Shown piece after piece: positions 14,280 through 20,648 of a DNA stretch of 41,373 nt. The first letter of the stretch is position 1, and every line of letters starts with the position of its first letter. This DNA comes from a virus. A program made the translations under genes and the position numbers. The stretch spans positions 1 through 41,373 of IMG/VR virus record IMGVR_UViG_3300028388_002027; one strand, given 5' to 3'. The notes beneath the pieces were generated by a model. It ran no database searches. It was not told the origin of the DNA and saw nothing but the letters and a program-made list of their open reading frames with translations.

Positions 14280-14351
14280 AAAAAGCCAAAGCCGTTTGAA
14301 AAAGCCAAAGCCGTTTGAAAAAGCCAAAGCCGTTTGAAAAAGCCAAAGCCG
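14280..14351 (+). repeat. 19-bp tandem array, three copies plus partial
   Basis: The unit AAAAAGCCAAAGCCGTTTG repeats at 14280, 14299 and 14318, with a 15-base partial copy from 14337. It starts within 20 bases of the end of the 16-bp array. Confidence 0.95.
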
Positions 14352-14444
14352 CCGCTTCGACCAGGGGTTACGACGTTGTGTCGCGCGCGAGTTTTAGGGC
14401 CCGACCAGGTCGTCATCTCGCGCGGCTCAGGACGGAGTCCTCCA

Positions 14445-14518
14445 GGGAGGGCAGTGCGCCGGCCGCGTCAGCGGGAGGAGGCGTGCGTAGCGCCTCCCGA
14501 GGGATGCTAGGGCATCCC
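14445..14518. other. Consecutive GC-rich hairpins
   Basis: Inverted repeats follow one another: GGAC/GTCC near 14430-14443, GGAGGCG/CGCCTCC at about 14475-14497, and GGGATGC/GCATCCC at about 14500-14517. They could form a folded RNA or DNA cruciforms. No T tract follows, so they are not simple terminators. Confidence 0.45.
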
Positions 14519-14532
14519 GAGGAGGACAGGGG

Positions 14533-14736
14533 TTGACACGAGTGACACGAAGCTCCAATTTCCTAAAGCCGATCAACAACTTACAGCCGATACCTGAGAT
14601 GACATATAGCTGCTTCGTGTCACTGATGTCATGCACTTTTTTTGCAAAACCCTGTTTTTACGCAGTAAGTATTTGATTTTAAACGCTCAATCCTTCATGT
14701 CACATGCACCAAACCCTGGTGACATGTTGACATGAA
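14533..14736. repeat. Cluster of eight TGACA/TGTCA motifs with a 13-bp inverted repeat
   Basis: TGACA or its complement occurs near 14534, 14543, 14600, 14618, 14627, 14698, 14720 and 14728. AGTGACACGAAGC (14541-14553) is matched by its exact reverse complement at 14612-14624. A second dyad, CATGTCAC/GTGACATG, spans 14696-14726. By chance fewer than one such 5-mer would be expected in 200 bases counting both strands. This looks like a protein-binding array: operator sites or iterons. Confidence 0.65.
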
Positions 14737-14750
14737 GCTTTGCGCACTTT

Positions 14751-16916
14751 TTATGCATCCGTCCCAATTTGCCGGCGGTTTGCATAAATTATGCGACCCT
14801 CCCGCGACCACCAGAACCGCCACTCCACGCCCGGTGCCTGCCCGGAAACGACAATATGCTTGTCGGCCTCCAGGTGGTCGAGCGTGCGCTGGAAGGTCGA
14901 TTTCGATACCTCTTGATTGGTGCCGTGGAGCCGGTTGACGCAGCGATCGATCAGGCTGTTTCGCGGCTCTCGGTCGGCCGCCATGCTGTTGCACAGGTAG
15001 GTGATCCGCTCGAGGCGGATGTCCTCGTCGTCCACCCCGCCGGCCGCGGTCGTCTCCGGCAGCTCGTAGGGCCGCGGCACGCCCACCTCGTCGCCGTTCA
15101 ACAAGGCCACAGACTCGAGGCGGAACCAGTTGGCCTCGGCGTCGGGCAGCCCAAAGTTGCTCTTGGCGATGTCATGGCGGAACAGCCGCACCCTATTGTC
15201 GTCGCTGATCCCGCGGTCCTCGGCAGTCTCGGTCGACATGCGCGCCAGGGTTGACGTCACCCGTGCGGCGTCCCTGATGGCCGAGGCGCCCCGGCCGGCG
15301 TCCCCCGAGGCCGCGTGTGCCTCGCTGTTCTTGCCCGACCCCTTGGCCGAGTGGTGGATCAACGTCACCCCCACGTTGGCCTCGGCGGCCAGGCGGCGGA
15401 AGCACATCATCACCTTGTTCATCTCGATGTTGTCGTTCTCGTTGGCGTCGTGCGTCGCCACGAACGGGTCGATGACCACGTTCAGCACGTTCTGCCGCTG
15501 GCAGATCCCGATGATCGCCTCCATCGCCGCCGTTGGCTGACCGCTTGCCACCAGCAGGCCCTCTTTGCCGTAGAGGGATTGCAGCAGCAAGCGGTCACCT
15601 AACCCCAAAGCCGCCATGTCCAGTTTGAAGGCCTGGCAGGCCCCGTGCAGGCGCCGGGCGATCTCCAGCTTGTCGTCCTCCCAGTTGATCATCATCACCT
15701 TGCCTTGCTGATGCACGCGCTCGCCGGTCAGCTCCTGCCCGGTCACCAAAGCTAAAGCCGAGACCAGTGAGAACACCGACTTCCCGACCCCGCCGGGGGC
15801 CATCTCGACGTTCACGTACCCGCGCAGCACCCGGTGCCCGAGCAGCCACTCGCGCCGGGGGATCTCCTCGATCGGTGGGATCTCGAGCGCGCCCATCTTG
15901 ATCGTCTTGCCTACCTCCACAGCGGCCTCCTGGGTGACCTGGTCGGGCGGCATCGTCCACCCGGTGTCCTTGGCGGCCTTGATCAGCGAGGCCATCGTCA
16001 CCGGGCGGTTGCTCGACGGCACCAGGCGCAGCTGGTCCCACTTCCGGAGCGTCGCGTCCCAGCCGTCGTAGCCGGCGACGCGCTCGCTGAAGTAGTGGAA
16101 AAGCGCAAAGCCGTCAGCGGAGTCGTCGTCCCACTTGAGTGCGTGGCCCACCGCGACCCAGCTGTGGTAGTTGTGTGCGTCAGCGTACTCGGGCAGCGTC
16201 GCCAGGTGCTCGAGCAGGCTGCGCTTCTGGGCGTCGTCGAGGTTCGACCGCGGTGGCAGGTCGGCCAGTTCGCGGTGCTCCAGTGGCGCTGAGGGCTCGG
16301 GTGGCGGTGCCGCGTTGTCGGCCGGGGCCAGCAGCTCGCCGGCCTGACGGCGGAACAGATAGTCCTGACCGTCCGACGTGGTTGGTAGGAACGCCGGCTG
16401 GGATGGGGTCAGACTGGCCCGCTCGTCGCACGACACCCCGGTCATCTTGAGTCGGTAGATGATGTTGCGAGTCGCGGTCTGGTGCGCCCCCACGTCGACC
16501 GGGTGGGCGTACGGGATCAACAACCGGTAGCGTCGATCGCCGGCCAGGCTCGACCGGGTCGAGTGGACGAGACACTCCCGGTTGGGCACGCACTTCAAGA
16601 TTGCGTCTATCGAGGCATCAGAACCTTCTATGTCGATCTGTGCGCCGGTTCTGTAGCGAACGGCGCCGTTGTTGCGGCGATCGCCGTCGAACTCGGCGAG
16701 AATAAAGTAGCCGCGCTTGGCCTTGCGCCTTGTGCGTTCCTCTTTTGAGAGGGCCTGGTACTCGTCGATTGAGATCGGGTCGACCGGCGCCATGCGCAGC
16801 TTCTCTACCAGGGCGCCCCAGGCGATGGTCTCGTTGTGGATGGTCGCGCCCGTCCCTTTACCGACAGCGATGGACAGCAGTAGATCGTGGTGGCTTGTAG
16901 TCTCCAAGGGTCTCAT
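14751..16916 (-). CDS. Primase-helicase: AEP-type primase, PriCT_2 and RepA-like helicase
   Basis: 721 residues; the ATG at 16916 has GGAG five bases upstream. Residues about 55-210 resemble the primase-polymerase region of phage replication proteins (TGAQIDIEGSD, CLVHSTRSSLAGDRRYRLLI). Residues about 230-300 carry the PriCT_2 linker (HNYHSWVAVGHALKWDDDSA, DGWDATLRKWDQL). From about 355 onward is a RecA-fold helicase: Walker A MAPGGVGKSVFSL, Walker B NVVIDPFVATHDANEN, and VTLIHHSAKGSG. It would open origin DNA and prime synthesis for the family A polymerase on the opposite operon. Its 3' end borders the TGACA cluster and tandem arrays. Confidence 0.87.
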   Translation of the reverse strand: MRPLETTSHHDLLLSIAVGKGTGATIHNETIAWGALVEKLRMAPVDPISIDEYQALSKEERTRRKAKRGYFILAEFDGDRRNNGAVRYRTGAQIDIEGSDASIDAILKCVPNRECLVHSTRSSLAGDRRYRLLIPYAHPVDVGAHQTATRNIIYRLKMTGVSCDERASLTPSQPAFLPTTSDGQDYLFRRQAGELLAPADNAAPPPEPSAPLEHRELADLPPRSNLDDAQKRSLLEHLATLPEYADAHNYHSWVAVGHALKWDDDSADGFALFHYFSERVAGYDGWDATLRKWDQLRLVPSSNRPVTMASLIKAAKDTGWTMPPDQVTQEAAVEVGKTIKMGALEIPPIEEIPRREWLLGHRVLRGYVNVEMAPGGVGKSVFSLVSALALVTGQELTGERVHQQGKVMMINWEDDKLEIARRLHGACQAFKLDMAALGLGDRLLLQSLYGKEGLLVASGQPTAAMEAIIGICQRQNVLNVVIDPFVATHDANENDNIEMNKVMMCFRRLAAEANVGVTLIHHSAKGSGKNSEAHAASGDAGRGASAIRDAARVTSTLARMSTETAEDRGISDDNRVRLFRHDIAKSNFGLPDAEANWFRLESVALLNGDEVGVPRPYELPETTAAGGVDDEDIRLERITYLCNSMAADREPRNSLIDRCVNRLHGTNQEVSKSTFQRTLDHLEADKHIVVSGQAPGVEWRFWWSREGRIIYANRRQIGTDA

Positions 16917-16923
16917 TTATACT
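16895..16923 (+). promoter_or_regulatory. Candidate promoter for a rightward small RNA
   Basis: TTGTAG (16895-16900), a 17-base spacer and TATACT (16918-16923) form a good sigma70-like promoter reading right. It overlaps the start codon and ribosome-binding site of the leftward primase gene. No plus-strand gene follows, but an intrinsic terminator does, about 60 bases on. Confidence 0.5.
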
Positions 16924-16929
16924 CCAGGT

Positions 16930-17019
16930 GCGTTTTCACTGACTGTGAGGATGCAGTGGCGGGTTTGGTCCCCCGTCGTCTCCGGCGGCGCCCCTATTCG
17001 GGGGCGCCGTTTTCTATTT
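16930..17019 (+). ncRNA. Candidate antisense small RNA in the primase leader
   Basis: Between the promoter at 16895-16923 and the terminator at 16986-17019 lies room for a transcript of about 90 nt with no start codon-led gene. It can fold into CACTG/CAGTG and CGGG/CCCG stems before the terminator hairpin. It would be antisense to the leader between the HTH gene and the primase-helicase gene, so it could control primase expression much as antisense RNAs control plasmid Rep genes. The promoter and terminator are seen; transcription and function are inferred. Confidence 0.4.
16986..17019 (+). terminator. Intrinsic terminator facing right
   Basis: CGGCGCCCC (16986-16994), loop TATTCG, GGGGCGCCG (17001-17009), followed by TTTTCTATTT: a perfect 9-bp stem with a T-rich tail on the plus strand only. 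Adjacent genes run left, so it cannot serve them in this orientation. Confidence 0.8.
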
Positions 17020-17060
17020 GAAGAACCGCTCCGGTAAATCACCGCACGACGGTCCTCCCC

Positions 17061-17297
17061 TTAAAAGCAATCGGGCGCCAGGCGCTGCGCGGATACGCCG
17101 GTTTTCTTTTCAATCTGCAAAGCACGGCGCAGCGGGATGAAGCCGCGGTAGCGCCAGGTCGATATGGTCTGAGGCTGTACTTCTAGTCGCCCGGCCAGGT
17201 TGGTCAGGGCGCTGGCGTCAGAGTCCGCGGCGCAAACCGCGATCGCGTCGTCCAAAGCCACGCGTACTTGTTCGGGAAGCGCGTTCATACGGGTCAC
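17061..17297 (-). CDS. Small HTH regulator (Cro-like)
   Basis: 78 residues, starting at the GTG 17297 (AGGA spaced about nine bases upstream) or at the ATG three codons later. Residues 28-55 (ALTNLAGRLEVQPQTISTWR, then YRGFIPLRRALQIEKKTG) form a helix-turn-helix of the Cro/DNA-binding YdaS-like type. It is transcribed away from the early operon, and the intervening 240 bases contain small dyads, so it probably controls the divergent early promoters. No CI-like partner is seen. Confidence 0.78.
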   Translation of the reverse strand: MTRMNALPEQVRVALDDAIAVCAADSDASALTNLAGRLEVQPQTISTWRYRGFIPLRRALQIEKKTGVSAQRLAPDCF

Positions 17298-17496
17298 AGT
17301 GTGGATTCCTACGGTCGAAGTGTGAGTATATCTTGCAGTGAGTGAAGTGTAGCCGGAACCGGAGCCACCTCACAAGATGTGATATAGTGGTGGTTACTGA
17401 TGGACCGGGCGATAGACTCTACGGAGACCTAAACCCCAAACCCGCCGAAGCGGGTTGTGTATGGGTCTTGCTAGCGAAAAAAGTGCTGCAAAAAAG

Positions 17497-17526
17497 TTGC
17501 ACAGAAAGAAAAAGCCGTGCTAGGAT
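17497..17526 (+). promoter_or_regulatory. Early promoter
   Basis: TTGCAC (17497-17502), an 18-base spacer and an extended -10 TGCTAGGAT (TAGGAT at 17521-17526). Transcription would start near 17533, about 33 bases before the first early ATG. It drives the plus-strand operon to 26.1 kb. Confidence 0.72.
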
Positions 17527-17533
17527 TCTCACA

Positions 17534-17551
17534 CGGTGCGAGATTGCACCG
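17534..17551. promoter_or_regulatory. Dyad at the early transcription start
   Basis: CGGTGC, spacer GAGATT, GCACCG: a perfect 6-bp inverted repeat just downstream of the early -10 box and upstream of the ribosome-binding site GAGGAGA. Suitable as an operator or 5' mRNA hairpin. Confidence 0.5.
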
Positions 17552-17565
17552 AGGAGACCATCCAG

Positions 17566-17784
17566 ATGACCAACGACCAACTGCTCGCACTTTTTGCGAT
17601 CAACCACGCTCTCGATGTCGGCCCCACGATGTTTCTGGCGGATGTCGTCGAGGAAGTGGCAGCCGCAGCCGAGCGCCCCGCCAGCGAGATCATTGCTTTT
17701 GCGCTGCACAACGCTGAGTTCGCCGAGCACCTGGTCTTGATCCTGGACAACGCCTACCACCGTTATCAGCAGAGGCTTAATTGA
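17566..17784 (+). CDS. First early gene, small hypothetical protein
   Basis: 72 residues from the ATG at 17566 with GAGGAGA eight bases upstream; an in-frame GTG at 17536 lies in the dyad and is not preferred. The protein is all-helical in appearance and acidic (MTNDQLLALFAINHALDVGP, later AEFAEHLVLILDNAYHRYQQ). No family recognised. Its stop overlaps the next ATG (TGATG). First position behind the early promoter suits a host-takeover or regulatory protein, unproven. Confidence 0.72.
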   Translation: MTNDQLLALFAINHALDVGPTMFLADVVEEVAAAAERPASEIIAFALHNAEFAEHLVLILDNAYHRYQQRLN

Positions 17785-17966
17785 TGGCTGCAAAAAGAGG
17801 ACGCTTGCCGACCACGGGTCGGTTTAACACCCGCGAAGAACTCGAGGAGTTCGTGTGGGAAACCTACTGGTCGACCGAGATCAGCCAAGAAGATCTCGCA
17901 CGTCGTGCTCGGATTTCACCTAACACGCTTCGACGGATTCTAAACAAGTGGGAGAAGCCGGAATGA
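17784..17966 (+). CDS. Small helix-turn-helix protein
   Basis: 60 residues, ATG at 17784 overlapping the previous stop. The C-terminal half ISQEDLARRARISPNTLRRI fits a helix-turn-helix, preceded by a basic N-terminus (MAAKRGRLPTTGRFNTREEL). It may regulate early transcription through the dyads upstream. The next gene starts inside its stop (ATGA). Confidence 0.7.
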   Translation: MAAKRGRLPTTGRFNTREELEEFVWETYWSTEISQEDLARRARISPNTLRRILNKWEKPE

Positions 17967-18241
17967 ACGTCATCGACCACAAAGTGCTGGCCCGGCGCTA
18001 CGCCGACCATCTCAAGCGCAACGAGCGCAAGAAGGTGCAGCTGTACCCGGTGCAGGATTTACCGGGCGCCATCGTCGACGAAATCCGGCACGCGGTGTTC
18101 TGCGGCCTGCTCGAGGTCGACGAGCCCGACCTAGAGTGGCCGACATACCGAATCCTCGACTGGCGGGGGAAGCTGCGCTTCCTGCAGGACCGGGTCGAGG
18201 AACAGGGCTACATCATCGAGGAGGTGTACCGTGGTAACTGA
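17963..18241 (+). CDS. Hypothetical early protein
   Basis: 92 residues from the ATG at 17963 (MNVIDHKVLARRYADHLKRN), overlapping the preceding stop as ATGA. A charged helical N-terminal part is followed by a mixed C-terminal part (WPTYRILDWRGKLRFLQDRV). I do not recognise it. Tight coupling with both neighbours supports a real gene. Confidence 0.7.
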   Translation: MNVIDHKVLARRYADHLKRNERKKVQLYPVQDLPGAIVDEIRHAVFCGLLEVDEPDLEWPTYRILDWRGKLRFLQDRVEEQGYIIEEVYRGN

Positions 18242-18392
18242 TCAAGACCTGGGCGTGATTGCCGTGTTGTTCAACCTGGCGGTGTTCGTCACAGGGCTGA
18301 GTTTCATCCTACTGGTCCTGGCGGTGTTCGCCGACCATATCCTGACCCCCATCTTGCGGCGCTGGCCTCGGCGTGTGCGTCGCTTTCGCTAG
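18231..18392 (+). CDS. Small membrane protein of the early operon
   Basis: 53 residues from a GTG at 18231, preceded by GAGGAGG; it overlaps the upstream gene by 11 bases. A transmembrane helix (IAVLFNLAVFVTGLSFILLV) is followed by a strongly basic tail (LRRWPRRVRRFR), a positive-inside topology. Its stop is part of the ribosome-binding site of the next gene. Function unknown; early phage membrane peptides often alter host membranes or exclude other phages, but nothing specific is seen here. Confidence 0.62.
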   Translation: MVTDQDLGVIAVLFNLAVFVTGLSFILLVLAVFADHILTPILRRWPRRVRRFR

Positions 18393-18403
18393 GAGTGAGA
18401 ATA

Positions 18404-18745
18404 ATGCTCGAGCAGCACATCCAAACCCTGACACAGGAAATCGTTGCCTTGCGCCAGTCGATCGAACAGCTTGCCTCGGTCGACCGCGAATTCGTTTCCC
18501 CGTCCTCGAACCCCCAGCCGGCATCCTCCCCAGCGCCGACAGAGGACGGGGCTTTTTCTTCCGTCGAGGTCGTCGAAGAGGAGTTCAACTTCGACAACCT
18601 GGTGCTCCGTGCCATCCAGTGGACGGAACGCCACAGCGAAGCCGCCATGGCCCAAAAGCTGCAGGAGATGAAGCCGGGCGCCGGCAAGCTTTCCGACCTG
18701 TCCCTGGACGAGCAAAAGCAGCTCTTCATGGAGTTGGCGCCATGA
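18404..18745 (+). CDS. Hypothetical early protein with N-terminal coiled coil
   Basis: 113 residues, ATG at 18404 with AGGAG nine bases upstream. Residues 1-25 (MLEQHIQTLTQEIVALRQSI) are heptad-like. A Ser/Pro linker (SPSSNPQPASSPAPTEDG) follows and then an acidic helical domain. The architecture suggests an oligomeric adaptor. Family not recognised. It overlaps the next gene as ATGA. Confidence 0.68.
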   Translation: MLEQHIQTLTQEIVALRQSIEQLASVDREFVSPSSNPQPASSPAPTEDGAFSSVEVVEEEFNFDNLVLRAIQWTERHSEAAMAQKLQEMKPGAGKLSDLSLDEQKQLFMELAP

Positions 18746-18936
18746 CACGTCAAGAACGCCTCGGCCACCCCGACCTGGCAGTTGCATACCAGGCGCTACT
18801 CGAGGGTGATGTACAGGGCCAGAACGCGCGCATCTTGCTGCAGAACATGCTGAAACAGATGCGCGAGCTGCAGGCCACGGTCCAGCGTCTTGAGCGTTCA
18901 CAAGGCGCGCGTCGGAGGAAAAACGATGTCGCATAG
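18742..18936 (+). CDS. Small coiled-coil protein
   Basis: 64 residues from the ATG at 18742, overlapping the upstream stop. The sequence from residue 15 on (YQALLEGDVQGQNARILLQN, MLKQMRELQATVQRLERSQG) forms a coiled coil ending in a basic tail. It overlaps the nuclease gene by 11 bases and may be its partner, as inference from position. Confidence 0.65.
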   Translation: MTRQERLGHPDLAVAYQALLEGDVQGQNARILLQNMLKQMRELQATVQRLERSQGARRRKNDVA

Positions 18937-20104
18937 TCTGTACGGACCTTCGTCTCTGTCGCGGCGCCTGCTGTGCCCGGCCTCGGCCCGTGTCGAAGCG
19001 GAGCTGCCGGATGAGACCAGTGTCTACGCCAAGGAAGGCAGCTGCGCGCATGAGGTTGCGGAGCGGGTGCTGCGTGCGTGCCTCGAGGCCCACCAAGTCA
19101 AAGCCGACAGCTACGTCGGGCAGCACTTCCACGACACGGAGGTGACCGAGGAGATGGCGCAGTTCGTCCAAGGCTACGTCGATCGGTGCCTCGAGTACCT
19201 CGAGTTCAACAGCCACGCGCAGGTTGAGGTCAAGCTGGATCTGGGGTTCCTAAAGGACGACCAGTTTGGCACGGCGGATTTCACTTGCGTGCTGCCGAGT
19301 CAACGCCGCCTGGTGGTGCGGGACTTCAAGTACGGGCAGGGCGTCGAGGTGGACGCGAAAGAGAACGACCAGGCGTATGCCTACGCCGCCGGCGTCTACC
19401 GCGCGCACCGAATCGTCCTCGACGGCGTCATCGACGAGGTGACGGTGGAGATCGACCAGCCGCGTCGGGATCATCAGTCCAGCTGGACGATCACAATCGA
19501 AGAGCTGGAAGCGTGGATCGAGAAAGCGCGTGCCGGCATTGCGCGATGCGAGGAGCCCGATGCCCCGTTCATGCCAGGTGAGAAGCAGTGCAAGTTCTGC
19601 AAAGCCAAGGCCCACTGTAAGGCCCGTGCGGAGGCGGTAGCTGAGTTGATCAGCAACGAGCCGATCCAGTTTGAAGATCTGACGACGCCCGATCGGCGCC
19701 GGGTCGCGCTCTACAACGACCATGAACTGGCGGCGCTGATGTCGCAGATGCAGATGGTCAAGGATTGGATTACCGCGGTCGAGAAGACCGCCCAAGAACG
19801 GGCCCTGGCCGGCGTACCTATCCCTGGATACAAGCTGGTGCATGCCAGGGCCAACAGACGTTGGGCAAGCGAAGACGACGTGAAGCGCCGGTTGAAAGGC
19901 ATGCGCTTCAAGGTCGACGAGTACGCCCCGCGGCAGCTGAAGTCACCAGCACAGGTTCAGAAGCTTCTCAATCGTGAGCAGTGGGAGCGCCTGGACAACT
20001 TAGTGACGAAACCTGAAGGACGCCCCGTCCTCGCCCCAGAAGACGACAAGCGGCCGGCAATCGACAACTTGGAATTTGAAAACCTCGAAGGAGAAGCAGC
20101 ATGA
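18926..20104 (+). CDS. DUF2800 protein, RecB/Cas4-like PD-(D/E)XK nuclease
   Basis: 392 residues from the ATG at 18926 with GGAGG upstream. It opens HSLYGPSSLSRRLLCPASAR and shows the nuclease core FGTADFTCVL...RLVVRDFKYGQG (Asp then Asp-x-Lys) followed by NDQAYAYAAG. A C-terminal KQCKFCKAKAHCKA provides three cysteines, with an early Cys, consistent with a Cas4-type Fe-S cluster. Such proteins precede the DUF2815 ssDNA-binding protein and polymerase genes in many phages and act in replication or recombination-linked DNA processing. Overlaps the next gene as ATGA. Confidence 0.87.
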   Translation: MSHSLYGPSSLSRRLLCPASARVEAELPDETSVYAKEGSCAHEVAERVLRACLEAHQVKADSYVGQHFHDTEVTEEMAQFVQGYVDRCLEYLEFNSHAQVEVKLDLGFLKDDQFGTADFTCVLPSQRRLVVRDFKYGQGVEVDAKENDQAYAYAAGVYRAHRIVLDGVIDEVTVEIDQPRRDHQSSWTITIEELEAWIEKARAGIARCEEPDAPFMPGEKQCKFCKAKAHCKARAEAVAELISNEPIQFEDLTTPDRRRVALYNDHELAALMSQMQMVKDWITAVEKTAQERALAGVPIPGYKLVHARANRRWASEDDVKRRLKGMRFKVDEYAPRQLKSPAQVQKLLNREQWERLDNLVTKPEGRPVLAPEDDKRPAIDNLEFENLEGEAA

Positions 20105-20637
20105 CGATTAAAGTAAAAGGCAGACTGGCATTCCCCAACATCTTCGAGCCGCATCCGAATGGCGGCAAGTTTGGCGCGACGATCATCTTCGAGCCCGGCG
20201 GCGAGACCGACCTCGCCGTGCAGGCCGAGATCCAGAAGGTCATGAACGAGAAGTGGCAGGGCAAGATTACCTCGCCCAGCCAGCTGCGCCAGTTCTGTTA
20301 CAAGGACGGCTCGACCAAGAGCCAGTACGACGGTTTTGAGGGGATGAAGTTCATCTCGGCCAACCTGGACGCACAGCCCACAGTGATCGACGCTGACGGT
20401 GTCACGCCGGTCACGAAGCAGTCTGGGAAGGTTTACCCAGGGTGCTACGTCGTCGCCTACGTCGAGATCTGGGCGCAAGACAACCAGTACGGCAAAGGCG
20501 TCAACGCCGCCCTGCGCGGCGTGCAGTTCTGGAAAGACGGTGTGTCGTTCGGCGGGACGCGGCCGATGGACACCTCGGAGTTCGAGGCCCTCGGTGACGT
20601 TGAGCCGGCGGCCCCGGCCGGCGGGATGTTTGGTTAG
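20101..20637 (+). CDS. DUF2815 single-stranded DNA-binding protein
   Basis: 178 residues starting MTIKVKGRLAFPNIFEP, with an OB-fold-like beta pattern (GGKFGATIIFEP, then GCYVVAYVEIWAQDN and GKGVNAALRGVQFWKDG) and an acidic, Pro/Gly-rich tail ending GGMFG, which resembles the protein-interaction tails of phage ssDNA-binding proteins. It should coat single-stranded DNA for the polymerase encoded next. The family pairing DUF2800-DUF2815-PolA is common. Confidence 0.88.
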   Translation: MTIKVKGRLAFPNIFEPHPNGGKFGATIIFEPGGETDLAVQAEIQKVMNEKWQGKITSPSQLRQFCYKDGSTKSQYDGFEGMKFISANLDAQPTVIDADGVTPVTKQSGKVYPGCYVVAYVEIWAQDNQYGKGVNAALRGVQFWKDGVSFGGTRPMDTSEFEALGDVEPAAPAGGMFG

Positions 20638-20648
20638 CGTGTCACACC

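Larger units (their letters stand above)
14098..14750. other. Non-coding repeat and motif region, candidate origin or partition site
   Basis: About 650 bases without a convincing gene. On the plus strand it holds a 14-bp array, a 16-bp AT-rich array, a 19-bp array, a GC-rich stretch with consecutive hairpins (about 14445-14518), and a 200-base stretch with eight TGACA/TGTCA motifs, including a perfect 13-bp inverted repeat. It ends at the stop of the primase-helicase gene. The short frames within it show no protein-like features. Confidence 0.65.
17298..17565. promoter_or_regulatory. Divergent early regulatory region
   Basis: 268 bases between the leftward HTH gene and the rightward early operon. 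It contains GAAGTGT twice (near 17319 and 17344), the dyad TCACAAGATGTGA at 17370-17382 immediately followed by TATAGT, a hairpin AACCCGC-CGAA-GCGGGTT near 17437-17454, the early promoter at 17497-17526, and a 6-bp dyad at the likely start site (17534-17551). The dyads are plausible operators for the HTH proteins encoded on either side. Confidence 0.6.

Noticed and set aside
14097-14351. CRISPR array
   Set aside because: Repeats are directly adjacent with no unique spacers and no cas genes; simple tandem repeats.
14315-14636. Frames of 73 and 69 codons on opposite strands near 14.3-14.6 kb
   Set aside because: Low-complexity, Arg/Gly/Ser-rich translations across repeats and hairpins, with no start signals; likely chance.
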